From Craterostigma plantagineum (lineage: Eukaryota > Streptophyta > Magnoliopsida > Lamiales > Linderniaceae): DNA of 64,000 bases. Under the pieces are notes generated by a model. The model did no database searches. It was not told the origin of the DNA and saw only the letters and a list, made by a program, of their open reading frames with translations. The position numbers and the translations under genes are program-made. Of the stretch, positions 43,119 to 54,944 are shown in pieces; position 1 is the stretch's first letter; each line of letters opens with the position of its first letter. The DNA is taken from positions 9,119,501 to 9,183,500 of the forward strand of contig JAPQWV010000005.1 of the NCBI GenBank assembly GCA_027422505.1, read 5' to 3'.

Positions 43119-46100
43119 TACATTGAGGAGCTAAACCGGTCGGTATGGTATCTGGACAGTGGATGCTGTCAACATATGACGGGAGACGAAAGGCTGCTGA
43201 AAAAGCTTAAACCACATACCGGACCTATCATCACCTTTGGAGACAACGGTAAAGGTAAAACAATAGGGAAGGGAGTAATTACTCAGAGGAACTTTACCCT
43301 AAAGGATGTACATTTAGTACAAAAACTTCACTATAACTTAATAAGTGTCAGCCAACTATGTAGAAATAACTTTCTAATATCTTTCGAAAAGGATAAATGC
43401 TTTGTTAAGGATAAAACGGAACATAAACTGATATCCGATTATAGAGTTGGTGGCACATATAGAGTCCAGTGGGGAGATCAGTCGGTATCCACACAAACTT
43501 GTCTTATAGCTCATAACTCCAAAAGTTGGTTATGGCACAAACGCCTCAACCATCTAAATTTTAAGACCATTTCAGCCCTTAAGAAGAACAGTCTAGTTAG
43601 AGGTCTACCTAATCTAAAGTTTTCAAAAGATAAACATTGCACTGCGTGTCAGTTAGGTAAACAAATTAGGTCAACTTTCAAAAGTAAAGGGAATATAGAG
43701 TCAAACCGGTGTTTAGACTTATTTCACATGGATCTCTTTGGACCCATACCGGTGGTCAGTCTTGGTGGTGCTAAGTACACTCTCGTAGTTGTAGATGATT
43801 TTTCCAGGTTTACTTGGGTTGTATTTTTAAAATCTAAAGACCAGACCTCGGTCAGCCTAATGAAACTCTTCAAAAGAATGCAGAATGAACAAAATGGTAA
43901 CATAAACCGAATTCGTAGTGATCGAGGTACTTCATTTGTGAATTTTATGCTAACCGAATTTCTTGAGAACCATGGTATACGCCATGAGTTATCTGCTGCC
44001 AGGACACCGCAGCAGAATGGGGTTGCGGAAAGAAGAAACAGAACTCTCAAGGAAGCGGCCAGAACAATGTTGGTAGATGCAGACATTTCTCATAAGTTCT
44101 GGGCAGAAGCCATCAATACTGCGTGCTATACACAGATCCGGTCAATGATTTGCAAGAAACAGGGCAAAACACCATACGAAGTATGGACCGGAAATGTCCC
44201 TTCAGTAGGCTACTTCAAAACATTTGGGAGCAAGTGTTTCATTCACATCAATGGGAAAAATCAACTCTCAACCTTCGATATAAGGGCAGAAAAGGGGATC
44301 TTTCTCGGTTACTCCTCAGTTAGCAAAGCCTATCGGGTCTTCAACACTAAAACTCTATCTATTGAAGAATCAGCACATGTTGTCTTTGAAGAATCAGAGA
44401 CCGATGATCAAACTCCCAGTAACATTGGTCGCTTAAGCAGTCAACTGGAGAAATCTCATTTCAAAGACGAGAGTGATGAAGAACGGGATCAATCGGTCTT
44501 AGAACTTACTGAACTACCCATCACAGAAGAAACCGGTGCTCAAAATACTACTACTGAGATACCGGTGGAACCAACCAGTTCATGTAATACTGGTCATGAA
44601 GTTGTCCCAGAAAACGCAACCAATGATGGTACTCAAGGAATACCGGAGGAATCAATTAAGGGGGAACGCATCAAATGGAATCGTACAAAGCTGAATCATT
44701 CCCAGTAATTGATCATAGAAGATCTTACTGCACCTATGAAAACAAGGCGACAGATGAATCAAAACTTATTCAGTTATGCGTTCATATCTCAGGTTCAACC
44801 AACAAAGGTCGATGAAGCACTCAAGGATGACAACTGGGTAGAAGCTATGCAAGAAAACCAGTTTGAGCGAAATCAAGTTTGGACTCTCGTTCCCAGGCCA
44901 ACCCAAACTGTAATTGGTACAAAATGGGTATTCAAGAACAAGCTCAATGAGGATGGACTTGTAACTAGGAATAAGGCAAGAATGGTTGCTCAAGGTTATA
45001 GACAAGAAGAAGGAATTGACTATGATGAGACCTTCGCACCAGTAGCAAGACTTGAGGCCATTCGGATATTCTTAGCGTATGCAGCTCACAAGGACTTCAA
45101 GGTGATTTAAATGGATTTTAAGAGTGCGTTTCTGAACGGTACAATTTCTGAAGAAGTGTATGTTGCTCAACCACCCGGCTTTGAAAGCCATGAGCACCCT
45201 GATCACGTCTACCGGTTGAAAAAAGCTCTATATGGACTAAAGCAAGCACCAAGAGCTTGGTATGAAACGCTATCAAAGTTCGTAACTGGTCACCAGTTCA
45301 CCATCGGGAGTGTTGACAAAACACTATTCAGATTTACGAAGGGCAACCATCTACTGATTGTTCATATCTATGTCGATGACATCATATTTGGGTCAACTGA
45401 TCCTAAGTTGTGCAAGCGGTTTTCTAAAATGATGCAGGATCAGTTTGAGATGAGTATGATGGATGAACTTACCTTCTTCTTGGGACTTCAAGTAAGGCAG
45501 ATGGAGCAGGGTATATTCATAAATCAAGCCAAATACACAAAGGAGTTGCTCAAGAAGTTCGGCATGGAAAACTGTTCTCAAGCCACAACACCTATGAGTT
45601 CATCAATCAAATTAGACAATGATGAAAATGGAACTCCAGTTGAAGTTACTAAATACTGGGGGCTAATTGGATCATTACTCTATCTCACTGGCAGCAGACC
45701 GGATATTATGTATAGCGTCTGTCTGTGCGCCCGGTTTCAGTCTGATCCAAAGGAAAGCCACTTCACAGCTGCAAAATGCATCTTGAAATATCTCAAAGGG
45801 ACCATCAATGTAGGATTGTGGTACCCTAAAGACTCAAGCATGTCGTTGCATGGCTATACCGATGCTGACTATGCCGGTTGCAAGATAGACGGGCGAAGCA
45901 CCAGTGGAACATGTCAGTTCCTTGGTGACCGGCTAATCTCTTGGTTCAGCAAGAAACAAACATCCATAGCCACATCTACAGCTGAAGCAGAATACTTGGC
46001 GGCTGGAAGTTGCTGTTCACAGATCCTATGGATACAGCATCAACTGGAAGATTATGGGATCAGGGAAACCGATACCCCTATTTTCTGTGACAATACGAGC

Positions 46101-46313
46101 GCAATTGCCATCACATAGAATTCGGTATTTCATTCAAGGACGAAGCACATTGAGATAAGACATCACTTCATACGAGATCATGTGCTGAAGAAGAATGTAC
46201 GCTTGGAACACATCTCAACCGATCTACAAGTCGCTGACATACTGACCAAGCCGCTACCAGAAGCTAAGTTCCTTTTCTTTCGAAATGCGTTAGGTTTATT
46301 AGATTTATCCTAA
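43119..46313 (+). pseudogene. Sirevirus pol: protease, integrase, RT, RNase H (broken by stops)
   Basis: Protease remnant VWYLDSGCCQHMTGD (DSG active site); integrase zinc region WLWHKRLNH...CTACQLGK, core HMDLFGPI, IRSDRGTSF, QQNGVAERRNR. A TAA at 44706 precedes the RT, which has [11 protein letters not shown], a TAA at 45108 where glutamine is expected before MDFKSAFLNG, the active site YVDDIIFG (about 45370) and SRPDIMYSV. RNase H has DADYAGCKIDGRSTSG and AEAEYLAAGSC, then a TAG at 46116, then RTKHIEIRHHFIRD and ILTKPLPE. All three stops lie in one frame, so only point mutations kill it. The final stop is TAA at 46311. Confidence 0.93.
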
Positions 46314-47194
46314 TAGAACCCTTTAAGAAGCCCTAAAAAGACATATAAAGCCAATATAGGATAAATCTAAGAGTCATATAGCTCCATAAGACATCTAGCT
46401 CAGTAACTCTCTTGGCTTTCGGAAAGCTGTTAGCTGTCCTTCAGCCGCTGTCGTGGCTTATCAGCCGTAGCTACATCTTGGCTTACAGCCGCTGGAATGG
46501 TAGAGCCCATATTCCATTCCTCATCGGATTCGGAATGGTTGGGCTCGTTAGCTGCATCTTGGCATGCTCGCATCCTAAGCATAGAGTCAGGGGGAACATC
46601 GTTATATTAAATTGATTAATATAACTGGTTGCCTAGACACTACAACAAACCGTGCAAATTGATGATCGTGTAAGCCTTCCTTCTTAAACAGTCACTTTCT
46701 TCATATTGGTCAAAATACATTACTCCTGTCAGTTTCGTCTAAAATTGACCTTCGTTACAAATATGTCTCTCAAAAACCTCAACTTTTTGTTGCTACCCCC
46801 TAAATCCGGTTATCTTCTTTTATTATGAAATCGGTAATTCCTCCTAAAGAATGGTATAGATACCGAAATATTCCTCTCTCCCTCTTGACCAATGACTGAC
46901 TGAAATCGTTTTTATTTAATACACGTCATCAATTGCACACATTCCGTCATAGTACCTTTTCAGGAAAACTGACAACAGACCCTGTACTACCCAGCAGTTA
47001 CGATGTGAGAGGAAGGCTAAGCGACAAGACGTCTTGTGCATTTAATGCGAAAACACGCTTTACCCGCTCAAAAGACTTGGTTTCGTGATCAATTGGAGAA
47101 GTTTCATCATTATCCTCAACTCACAAGCAGAATCGTCTCTCTCTCTCAAATTTCCACAAATCTCTCATCAAAACCCTACCACATTCTCAGAAAA
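46314..47194 (+). other. Spacer between pol and the accessory gene of the Sirevirus
   Basis: Non-coding. It may contain the leader or splice signals used to express the downstream gene; none could be singled out. A short open stretch at 46412-46615 has no recognisable family. Confidence 0.45.
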
Positions 47195-49643
47195 ATGGCC
47201 CCAATAAACAACGACCTCACAAGGACTGCGCTCCAGATTTACTTCGCCAACAGCATGGAAACCGAGCATGACGGTTTCCGCCCTGTTCTCGAAGCCTTAA
47301 TTGCAACCGGTCTTCAGACCTTTCTTCAGTGCACCAACGAGTACTACCCAGATGCTCTGCATCAATTCTTCGACACAGTCGTTATTGTTGGAGACCGCCT
47401 ACAGTGCCTAATCAACGGGCATCAGTTCGATATCACAGAAGAATATTTCGCAGATCTCTTCAATCTGCCAACCTCTGGAGCAACCGTCATAAATGTTCCA
47501 GATGACGTAAAGGAACAAATGAAGCCCTCAATGTCTCTGACCGGAACATCATTCAAAGACTCTGACAAGCGAGTCGTGTTGAAGCCAGAGTATCGTTTGC
47601 TCCATGATGTTGTGGCCAAGTCAGTTCTGGGCAAGGCTGGTTCGTTCGATATGCTTACCAGTGACAAGGTTCAAGCCATGGTGGCCATCTTGACTAGAAT
47701 GGAGATCAACTGGTCTGCTGTAATTTTCTCAGTACTGAAAGGGATACTGCCAATTCGTGAAAGGCAGTTCAAGAATTTCTCCCCTCAACTCTCTTTTCTT
47801 TTCAAGCACAAGACTGCTGACGTAGGAACAGTTCACCCATTGGGGTTTGCCCAAATCATATCGGCGGATGTCATCCGTCACATGGTCGCAGTGGCTTCAC
47901 CCACCAAGAAACCGACCAAACGGAAGGCTAGTAAGGATCTCGCCATCTCCCAGCTGACGAAGAAACCCACTGGTGATCGCTCAGCTAAACTGGTTGCTGT
48001 GTGTCAACAAAGAAGAAATCGACTGGCAGACCGGAGACTCCCACAAAGAAGAAAGTCGCTACTCCCAAACCACTCTCCAAAATCGGCCAAAAAGAAACTA
48101 GTTCTGGCGCCCTCCTCCTCCTCTGAAGACACTCAGCCACTTCAGAAAGTTTTTACAAAATCGAGAAGTCAAGCGCCCAAAAAGAAGGCGATGACCGGAT
48201 CAGTACCTTCTCAGGAACCGACTCACTCTACACAACCACTACTGTCGGTTTCCCTGATTGCACCAACCATCACTGTCCCTCCAGTCTCAGGGACAACTGG
48301 TTTGGTGATTAGGACTGCTCCACCACAAGGCGGTGTGGTGATACGGAAGCAGTCCGAACACCTCCAACTGACAGAGGAAAGGGCAAAGCCATCATTGTCG
48401 CAGAAAGCCCTGAGTCAGTTGACGACACAGCCTGGCGTCTTATCAGTGTGGAGATTGACGAGATCATTGCGGCCGATCTTCAAGCCTATGATGACTGGCT
48501 AGACCTGCGGTATACTCCGGTCAACAGAACGATCTGGAACTCTAAGGTCACTTCTGATCGACTAAAGAGTGCAAGAAAGACTGAGGCCAAAATCAGCAAG
48601 CTACTGGACATTCAGTCGGTCAAGATCTTGATGAGCGCTCAGGAGCTGTACCGCCTTCGTCTCATGATAAATCAGTTGCAGCACTACATCGAGCAGCGAA
48701 GGCAGAACTTTCAACCGGAAGGACTTGATGCAGTTCACGACCTTCAAGTTCTGACTAGACTGGAGGCAGAGATGCAGAGCATGCAGGCCTACTATGCTAC
48801 TGCTGTCAACAGGCTTCAACCGGATGTCTCCTCCTCATCAGTTGCTTCCACTACGCCGACTGCATCTACCTCTGCTACCTGCAAAACACTGGTTGCCTCC
48901 ACCATGACCACAACCCTAGTCCTCGCACCAATGCCCTCTTCATCAGCTCCAGAAGAAGCTGCTTCTCTCCAACTGGTATTCAGACCAGTTCCTATTTCAA
49001 CGTCTGAATCGGGTCCTTCAATACCGGCTTCATCATCCGTATGGCGGACCACAGCTTTTCCGCCAACCGGCTTCGAATTTCTCTATGCCATCTTTGGCAA
49101 ATTTGCAGATACCGATTCAGATCCCATCTCTCTACTCACTGCCTCAGATACCTATTCAGATTCCGGCATTCAATCCGTGGTCCCTGCCTCTCACCTTTGA
49201 TGGGGTCTCTGCGACGGTAGAAGTTCCAATCGATGCTGAAGATGGTCAAGGCATTTCAGTCACCACCGCAAATCCCCAACCGATCGAAGTTCAGTTGGAG
49301 CACGAAACCGATGATGTCTGCGAGACCGACAACTCCCATACTGCTGATGCAGCAACTGGATCGGGCACCTCAGTTCCTTCTATAACAACTGAGTCAGTTA
49401 TTGTCTTCACCGATCCTCAACCGGTGCAAGTTCAGACACCAGCCCATCCGCAGACGGCTCCACAGTCTTCTCAACTACCGGGTGATCCTCCCAAAACCGC
49501 ATCAATACCGGTTGAGATCATGAGTGGAACGAAGGAGATCTCTTTAGTAAAACAGACTTACAGAACGATGTCTATTCTCAGCAAGACAATCAATGGTGAC
49601 CGGCAGCACACCAATGAAAGGTTTCGTGCCCTCACAGAAGATA
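47195..49643 (+). pseudogene. Accessory gene downstream of Sirevirus pol (unknown function)
   Basis: An open frame in phase with the ATG at 47195 (MAPINNDLTRTALQIYFAN) runs to 48502. It has a compact N-terminal part with YFADLFNLPTSGATVINV, EYRLLHDVVAKSVLGKAGSF and MEINWSAVIFSVLKGILP, then a Lys/Pro-rich linker. Frameshifts lead into a helical part (LYRLRLMINQLQHYIEQRRQ, 48640-48705), a Ser/Thr/Pro-rich region and QIPIQIP repeats (to about 49130). It ends in KTINGDRQHTNERFRALTED, where the Athila LTR interrupts it. No membrane segment or signal peptide is visible, so an envelope role is not supported despite the env-like position. I recall similar retroelement-linked proteins in asterids; function unknown. 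Confidence 0.7.
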
Positions 49644-49647
49644 TAAC

Positions 49648-51102
49648 TGATGAGTTAATATTTTACATAATTTTTACACCTCATAAACATGTGTTATCAT
49701 CAAGTACTTATTTAGATTTCCATGACATGGTAGGTTTATATTCACATTTTATATTTGATATATATTAGAGTGAAATGAACCTAAAAGCCACGTTGCCTTA
49801 CCTTCCTTAAATTAATTTATGTCAAATAGGACAAAAACAAATTGAGACATAAAGGAGGAAGTTTAGGTGCTTGGTTCCATACAAATCAAGACACAAGTGG
49901 CATGCAATTCAAATACACATGCGATGACAAGGGCCATGTTTTAAGGAAGAAAGCTGGAAATAAAGAAAAGGGAGAAGTTGCATAAAAAAAATAGAACAAA
50001 GACCATATATTAAGGAGCAAAATCCGCACACCAAAAAAGAGAGCAAAAGACTATATATTAAGGAGGAATCAGACAGCTCTGGGGGGGAGACTTCACGTAC
50101 ATAAAAAAAAAAAAAAACCATACCTTACTCACACACATCATTAAGCCACGAAAGAGCCACCACTCTAGACGATTTTTGAAGCCAAAAGGACGGTAGATAG
50201 TTGTTACTCGCTCGCACGACAGAGACACCGGGGCGAAGACTAACGACTCGTGTATCGTAAGGGACGAACTTTATATTTTATTTAGACGTTCGCAGCGATG
50301 CTTTCTTTTGAACCGTCGTTGTTTTCGTATTTTAATATGCTAGCGTAAAATATTATGTGATTAAGGCCATGTAAGGCCGGATTATGAGTTCGTCTTAATG
50401 TTATTCGCATCGTATTTAATCGCATGAGTCGAGTTATGTGTTTTATATTTGAGTTAATGCTTGCGTGTGTCTGATCAACATATGCATGATATTTGACTGG
50501 TTTATGAGACGGACAAAGTAATTAGACCGGTTAGAACGATAAATATAAAGCACCACGACGTAAAACTGACCAGAAATGGAATTCGGTTACGTTCATGTGG
50601 TTTCCGAGGTCTTAGGCGCCAAAAGCGTTTAACTCGGGGAGTTTCATAAATATTAAATGCGTGCGTAGAAACTACAGTCATATAGATATATAGGGATTGG
50701 TTCTCTATCGCATAGGATCGTTATTGCGGGACAAACGAGTAGCTATTATTTTAAGAAATTCTACCTTGACTGAGACTCATTTTGGTTATTTATGATTGAT
50801 TGCATGTAGATGTAGGAATAATTCGTGCTGAGCATACGCCTTGATCACATTGTCGTTAATTGATTTTAAGTCATCAATCGTCTATTTGCTTTAATTGTTT
50901 ATTTGCGCTTTTATCTGGTTTGATTATTTTTAATATCAAAATTCATAAAAATACCATATTTAAAATTTGCATTAGTCTAAATTAAATTTCAGAATAATAT
51001 TTTAAAATTAATCGAGCTGTCCTCGTGGATCGATACTTGGACTTACGTCCATTTTATACTACTTGCACGACCTAGTATACTTGCTAGTATTCGAGCGTGT
51101 CA
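49648..51102 (+). repeat. 5' LTR of the Athila element
   Basis: Starts TGATGAGTTAATATTTTAC, the usual start of Athila LTRs, and ends GAGCGTGTCA just before the primer site. The phrase TCCTCGTGGATCGATACTTG near the end is also typical. Non-coding. Confidence 0.88.
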
Positions 51103-51108
51103 AGTTTC

Positions 51109-51126
51109 TGACGCCGTTGCCGGGAC
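51109..51126 (+). other. Primer-binding site of the Athila element (tRNA-Asp-like)
   Basis: TGACGCCGTTGCCGGGAC differs by few bases from the TGGCGCCGTTGCCGGGGA primer site of Athila-type elements, complementary to tRNA-Asp. The mismatches fit an aged copy. Confidence 0.85.
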
Positions 51127-51179
51127 AGCGGTATCATTAATTTTAAGTTTAATTCCGAGTTTAATTTAGATATTCTATT

Positions 51180-51600
51180 TTTATAAATTTTTATTAGTAT
51201 TATTATAATATATATGTTTTTCTTCTAGTAGAAGCGTTATTATTAATAATATTAATATTATTTTTATTATATCATCATCATTTTATTTTTATTTTAGTTC
51301 TATTATTATTATTTTTCCGTACATCACTACCAATTATATATTTCTAAAAAAAATATTATTATTTTTATTATTATCTTTATTATTATTTTTATTTATTGCA
51401 GTAGAAGTATTATTTCTTTTTCCTATATAAATATTATTATTTTAGTATATTATAATTAGCATTAGTATTATTATAATCATCATTTCTATTTTTTTACTTA
51501 TATTTATTATTATTATTTATCTAAGTTATCACTACTTTATTATTATTATTATTATTATTACTATTATTATTATTATTATCTTTTTTTTTTACCGACTTAT
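51180..51600 (+). repeat. ATT-rich microsatellite leader of the Athila element
   Basis: Long runs of ATT/TTA units, the purest at 51538-51580, between the primer site and gag. It is simple-sequence expansion in the untranslated leader. Confidence 0.8.
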
Positions 51601-51643
51601 TTACGTTGATTTTAAATCTTTTTGCAGAAATATTATTCGGTGC

Positions 51644-53330
51644 ATGACACGACGCTCAAATAAGGGACAATTAATGTTCGACGCTGAAATCGAAACTACG
51701 TGCCGACGCAAGAACCGAAACCGTAGACAAATGATGGAGGATCAAGAACGAGAAGAGAATCGCGAGGAACAACACAATCACGAGATGGTTGCTTTACGGC
51801 CCACTTTGCTAAGCCAAGCACTTCCGGGGCACTTCGATGACAACGACCCGATTGCCGGTTCAACATTCAGCGGCCTGACTAACGAGGACACAAATGCCCA
51901 CATTACCAAATTCTCACAAATTTGCAAAACTATTAAATATCCGGGTGTTTCTCGAGAAGTCATAAAGCTGACATTCTTTCCATTTTCTTTAGCAGGAAAT
52001 GCGTCCGAATGGTTTTCGTCACTGCCGCATGCATCCATACATAGTTGGGATGAATTGGTAGAATGTTTTCTGGGCAAATACTACCCGTTATCAAGAACGA
52101 GCGAAATTAGGGCTGAACTCGTGAACTTCAAATAACAAGGAGGAGAAACACTAAGCGATGCATGGAACAGATACAAGAATCTCCTCCGACAATGCCCAAA
52201 TCACAACATCCCATTGATCGAACAAATGCAGTCGTTCTTTCTAGGCTTAAGCACACAAATAAGCGGATCGTTGATGGAGGGTGAGGGCGAAGTTTCATGG
52301 AGTTAGGAGATATTGACGCACTCGCAACCATAGAGAGGGTTGCAGCCTACCCGGCGAGATATACGGTACAAGATCTAGACCGACGAACAGCTGGCGTGCA
52401 TGAGATAAATAGTTCAATGGAAGCACAATTTGAGGCTATTCACCGGATGCTAGATGCGATCCAAGTCAAGGATCCGGAGTTGGCCAACTTCATCCACAAC
52501 AAATCAAAGAACGTGTACTCTAACACATACGATCCGAGTTGGAGAAATCATCCAAACCTATCGTATGGCAATTCACACTACGAGAAGCCTCCGGGATTCC
52601 CAAGTCAACAAGAGCGACCACCTTTTCAGAAGCATCAAGGGCAACAAAACACACAACAACAACAACCAAAAGCAAGTTGGGAGGAAGCGCTCGACAAATT
52701 GGTAGCGATACAATGCAATGAGAATCGCAAGGCAGAGGAACGCTTCCAAAGTCTAGAGACAAGGGTCAACACCAATTTTCAAGATCTACAGGCCACAATA
52801 CACAACCTAGCAACAACAGTTGGACAACTTGCGAGCACGGTATCCGAACGCAAACAAGGCGCACTCCCAAGCGACACCGAGAAAAACCCTAGAGAGTACG
52901 CGAAGGCCATTCAACTACGGAATGGAAAGACGCTCGAGCCAGCTCCAGAAACCCAAAAGGCGGTGGAAGAGATCGAAACAAAAGATGCTGACCAAAGTAC
53001 TTCAATCACGAAGACGTTGGACTCTCCACCATCCGAAAAGAAGGCCGAACCACTACCACCGATAAGGATTCGACCTCCATTTCCAGCTGCACTACGACGG
53101 GGAAAACCTGATAAGCAATTTGAACGCTTTATTAATATTTTTAAGAAGCTTGAAATTAATATTCCTATTGTTGAAGCGCTTTTGCAGATACCGAAGCATG
53201 CAAAATTCTTGAAGGAGCTATTGTCGAATCGGAATAAGTTGGAGGAACATGGTACGATAGCGCTCAATGAAGAATGTTCAGCCGTGCTACAAATGAAGTT
53301 ACCTCCAAAAATTAAAGATAGAGGGAGTTT
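51644..53330 (+). pseudogene. Athila gag (broken)
   Basis: Begins MTRRSNKGQLMFDAEIE. The gag core has FSQICKTIKYPGVSREV, KLTFFPFSLAGNASEWF and SWDELVECFLGKYYP, matching Athila gag. An in-frame TAA at 52133 follows NFK, and a frameshift near 52290 moves it to the frame that starts at 52297 and runs to 53442. That part has ELANFIHNKSKNVYS, a Q-rich stretch (QNTQQQQPK), EYAKAIQLRNGKTLE and ending PFPAALRRGKPDKQFERF. No CCHC knuckle was seen; many Athila gag proteins lack a clear one. Confidence 0.88.
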
Positions 53331-54944
53331 CTCAATCCCATGCTCTATAGGCTCGCTTTCATTTACTAATGTGTTGTGTGATTTAGGTGCAATCATCAAT
53401 TTATTACCTTTTTCTCTTCTTAAGAAATTAGGAGTTGGTTAGCCAAAACCCACATCTACGATTCTCCAACTAGCGGATAGGTCGATCACATACCCGCGAG
53501 GAATCATCGAGGATGTACTCGTGAAGGTTGGAGAACACTACTTTCCAGCGGATTTTGTGGTACTAGACATGGAGGTAGATACCGATATGCCACTGATACT
53601 TGGAAGACCATTTCTAAATACGGCAAGAGCACTCATCGACGTCGGTAATGGTAAACTCATCTTACAAATAGGGGATGAAAAAGTAGTATTTGATGTTTAT
53701 AAATCAATGAAACATCCCATTGATGATGATTCATGCTCGTTTATTGATAGTATTGACTCATGCGCTTTTGAGTATCTTAAGGCTTTCAGGAACAAAGATG
53801 AGTTGGAAGCATGCTTAACGGGAGAAAATATCAATAATGAGTTGGAGTATATCGTGGCAAGTCTAGAGGCAAATACACCTCACAGAAAGTCATTTAAATC
53901 AAAATTTGAGCAACTCGATCGGACATTAGGACCGCAACCACGGCCATCAATCGAGGATCCTCCAATTCTATATTTAAAGCCTTTACCTAGCCATCTTAAA
54001 TATGTTTATCTTTGCACCTCTGACACTTTACCTGTGATTATTTCTTCCTTATTGACAAGTCTCATGGAAGAAAAGCTATTAAGAGTGCTAAGGGAACACA
54101 AGCGGGCATTCGCATGGAAAGTTGCCGATATAAAAGGAGTAAGTCCGACCGTTTGCATGCACAAGATTTTGATGGAGGACTCATACAAGCCTGTCGTACA
54201 ACCACAGAGGCGTTTAAACCCAACTATGCAGGAAGTTGTGAAGAAGGAGGTAATCAAGCTTTTGGACGCAGTTATTATTTATCCTATCTCCGATAGCGCA
54301 TGGGTTAGTCCGACGCAAGTTGTACCTAAAAAGGGAGGTATAACTGTGATTAAAAATAATTCAAATGAATTAATTCCCACTAGGACAGTTACGGGATGGC
54401 GTGTATGCATAGATTATAGAAAATTAAATGATGCCACACGTAAAGATCACTTTCCACTTCCCTTTATCGATCAAATGTTAGAGCGATTAGCTGGACATGA
54501 ATTTTATTGTTTTCTAGATGGCTATTCAGGGTATAATCAGATTTCTATAGCACCTGAGGATCAAGAAAAAACTACTTTTACTTGTCCTTACGGTACTTTT
54601 GCGTATAGACGTATGCCATTTGGATTATGTAATGCCCCAGCTACATTTCAAAGATTCATGCTTGCTATTTTCCATGATGTAGTTGAGAAATTTATGGAGA
54701 TCTTTATGGATGATTTTTCTGTGTTTGGATCTACGTTCGATACATGCCTCGATAATTTGTTCTTAAACGTTGCGAAGAGACTAACCTTGTTTTAAATTGG
54801 TACAGGAAGGCATAGTTCTTGGCCACAAGGTATCACACAAGGGCATTGAGGTAGATCGAGCGAAGGTCGACGTAATTGAGCAGCTGCCACCACCCACGTC
54901 GGTGAAGGCGGTTAGGAACTTTTTGGGACATGCAGGAATCTACC
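53331..54944 (+). pseudogene. Athila protease and reverse transcriptase (broken, truncated)
   Basis: Protease motif DLGAIINLLPFSLLKKLG near 53380-53435 (the family has DLGAS; serine is replaced). A TAG at 53440 follows, then PADFVVLDMEVDTDMPLILG and RPFLNTARALIDVGNGKL. The linker and RT follow: [47 protein letters not shown]-like FLDGYSGYNQISIAPEDQ, MPFGLCNAPATFQRFM, and active site FMDDFSVFG (about 54705-54730). A frameshift near 54760-54795 and a deletion lead to GHKVSHKGIEVDRAKVD and VRNFLGHAGIY, where the chromovirus LTR interrupts. RNase H and integrase are not in the window. Confidence 0.9.

Larger units (their letters stand above)
40300..49647 (+). mobile_element. Sirevirus-type Ty1-copia element, 5' portion
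   Basis: 5' LTR, tRNA-iMet primer site, gag, pol in copia order (protease, integrase, RT, RNase H) and, after pol, a long extra gene. An extra gene downstream of pol is a trait of some Sireviruses. The element is cut at 49647 by an Athila insertion, and its 3' end is not in the window. Several stops and frameshifts show it is defective. Confidence 0.88.
49648..54944 (+). mobile_element. Athila-type Ty3-gypsy element, 5' portion
   Basis: 5' LTR 49648-51102, tRNA-Asp-like primer site, AT-rich leader, gag, protease and reverse transcriptase in the Athila style, cut at 54944 by a chromovirus LTR in the RT/RNase H region. The left TSD would be ataac (49643-49647); its partner is outside the window. 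Coding frames are broken in several places. Confidence 0.9.

Noticed and set aside
46412..46615. A small gene between pol and the accessory gene
   Set aside because: 67 codons, no recognisable domain, no support beyond being open.
47036..47194. Starting the Sirevirus accessory gene at 47036
   Set aside because: The sequence before the ATG at 47195 is Ser/His-rich and leader-like; the compact domain begins right after 47195, so that start is preferred.
49909..50121. Minus-strand open frame in the Athila LTR
   Set aside because: Hydrophobic low-complexity frame in an LTR, not conserved in any family I know.
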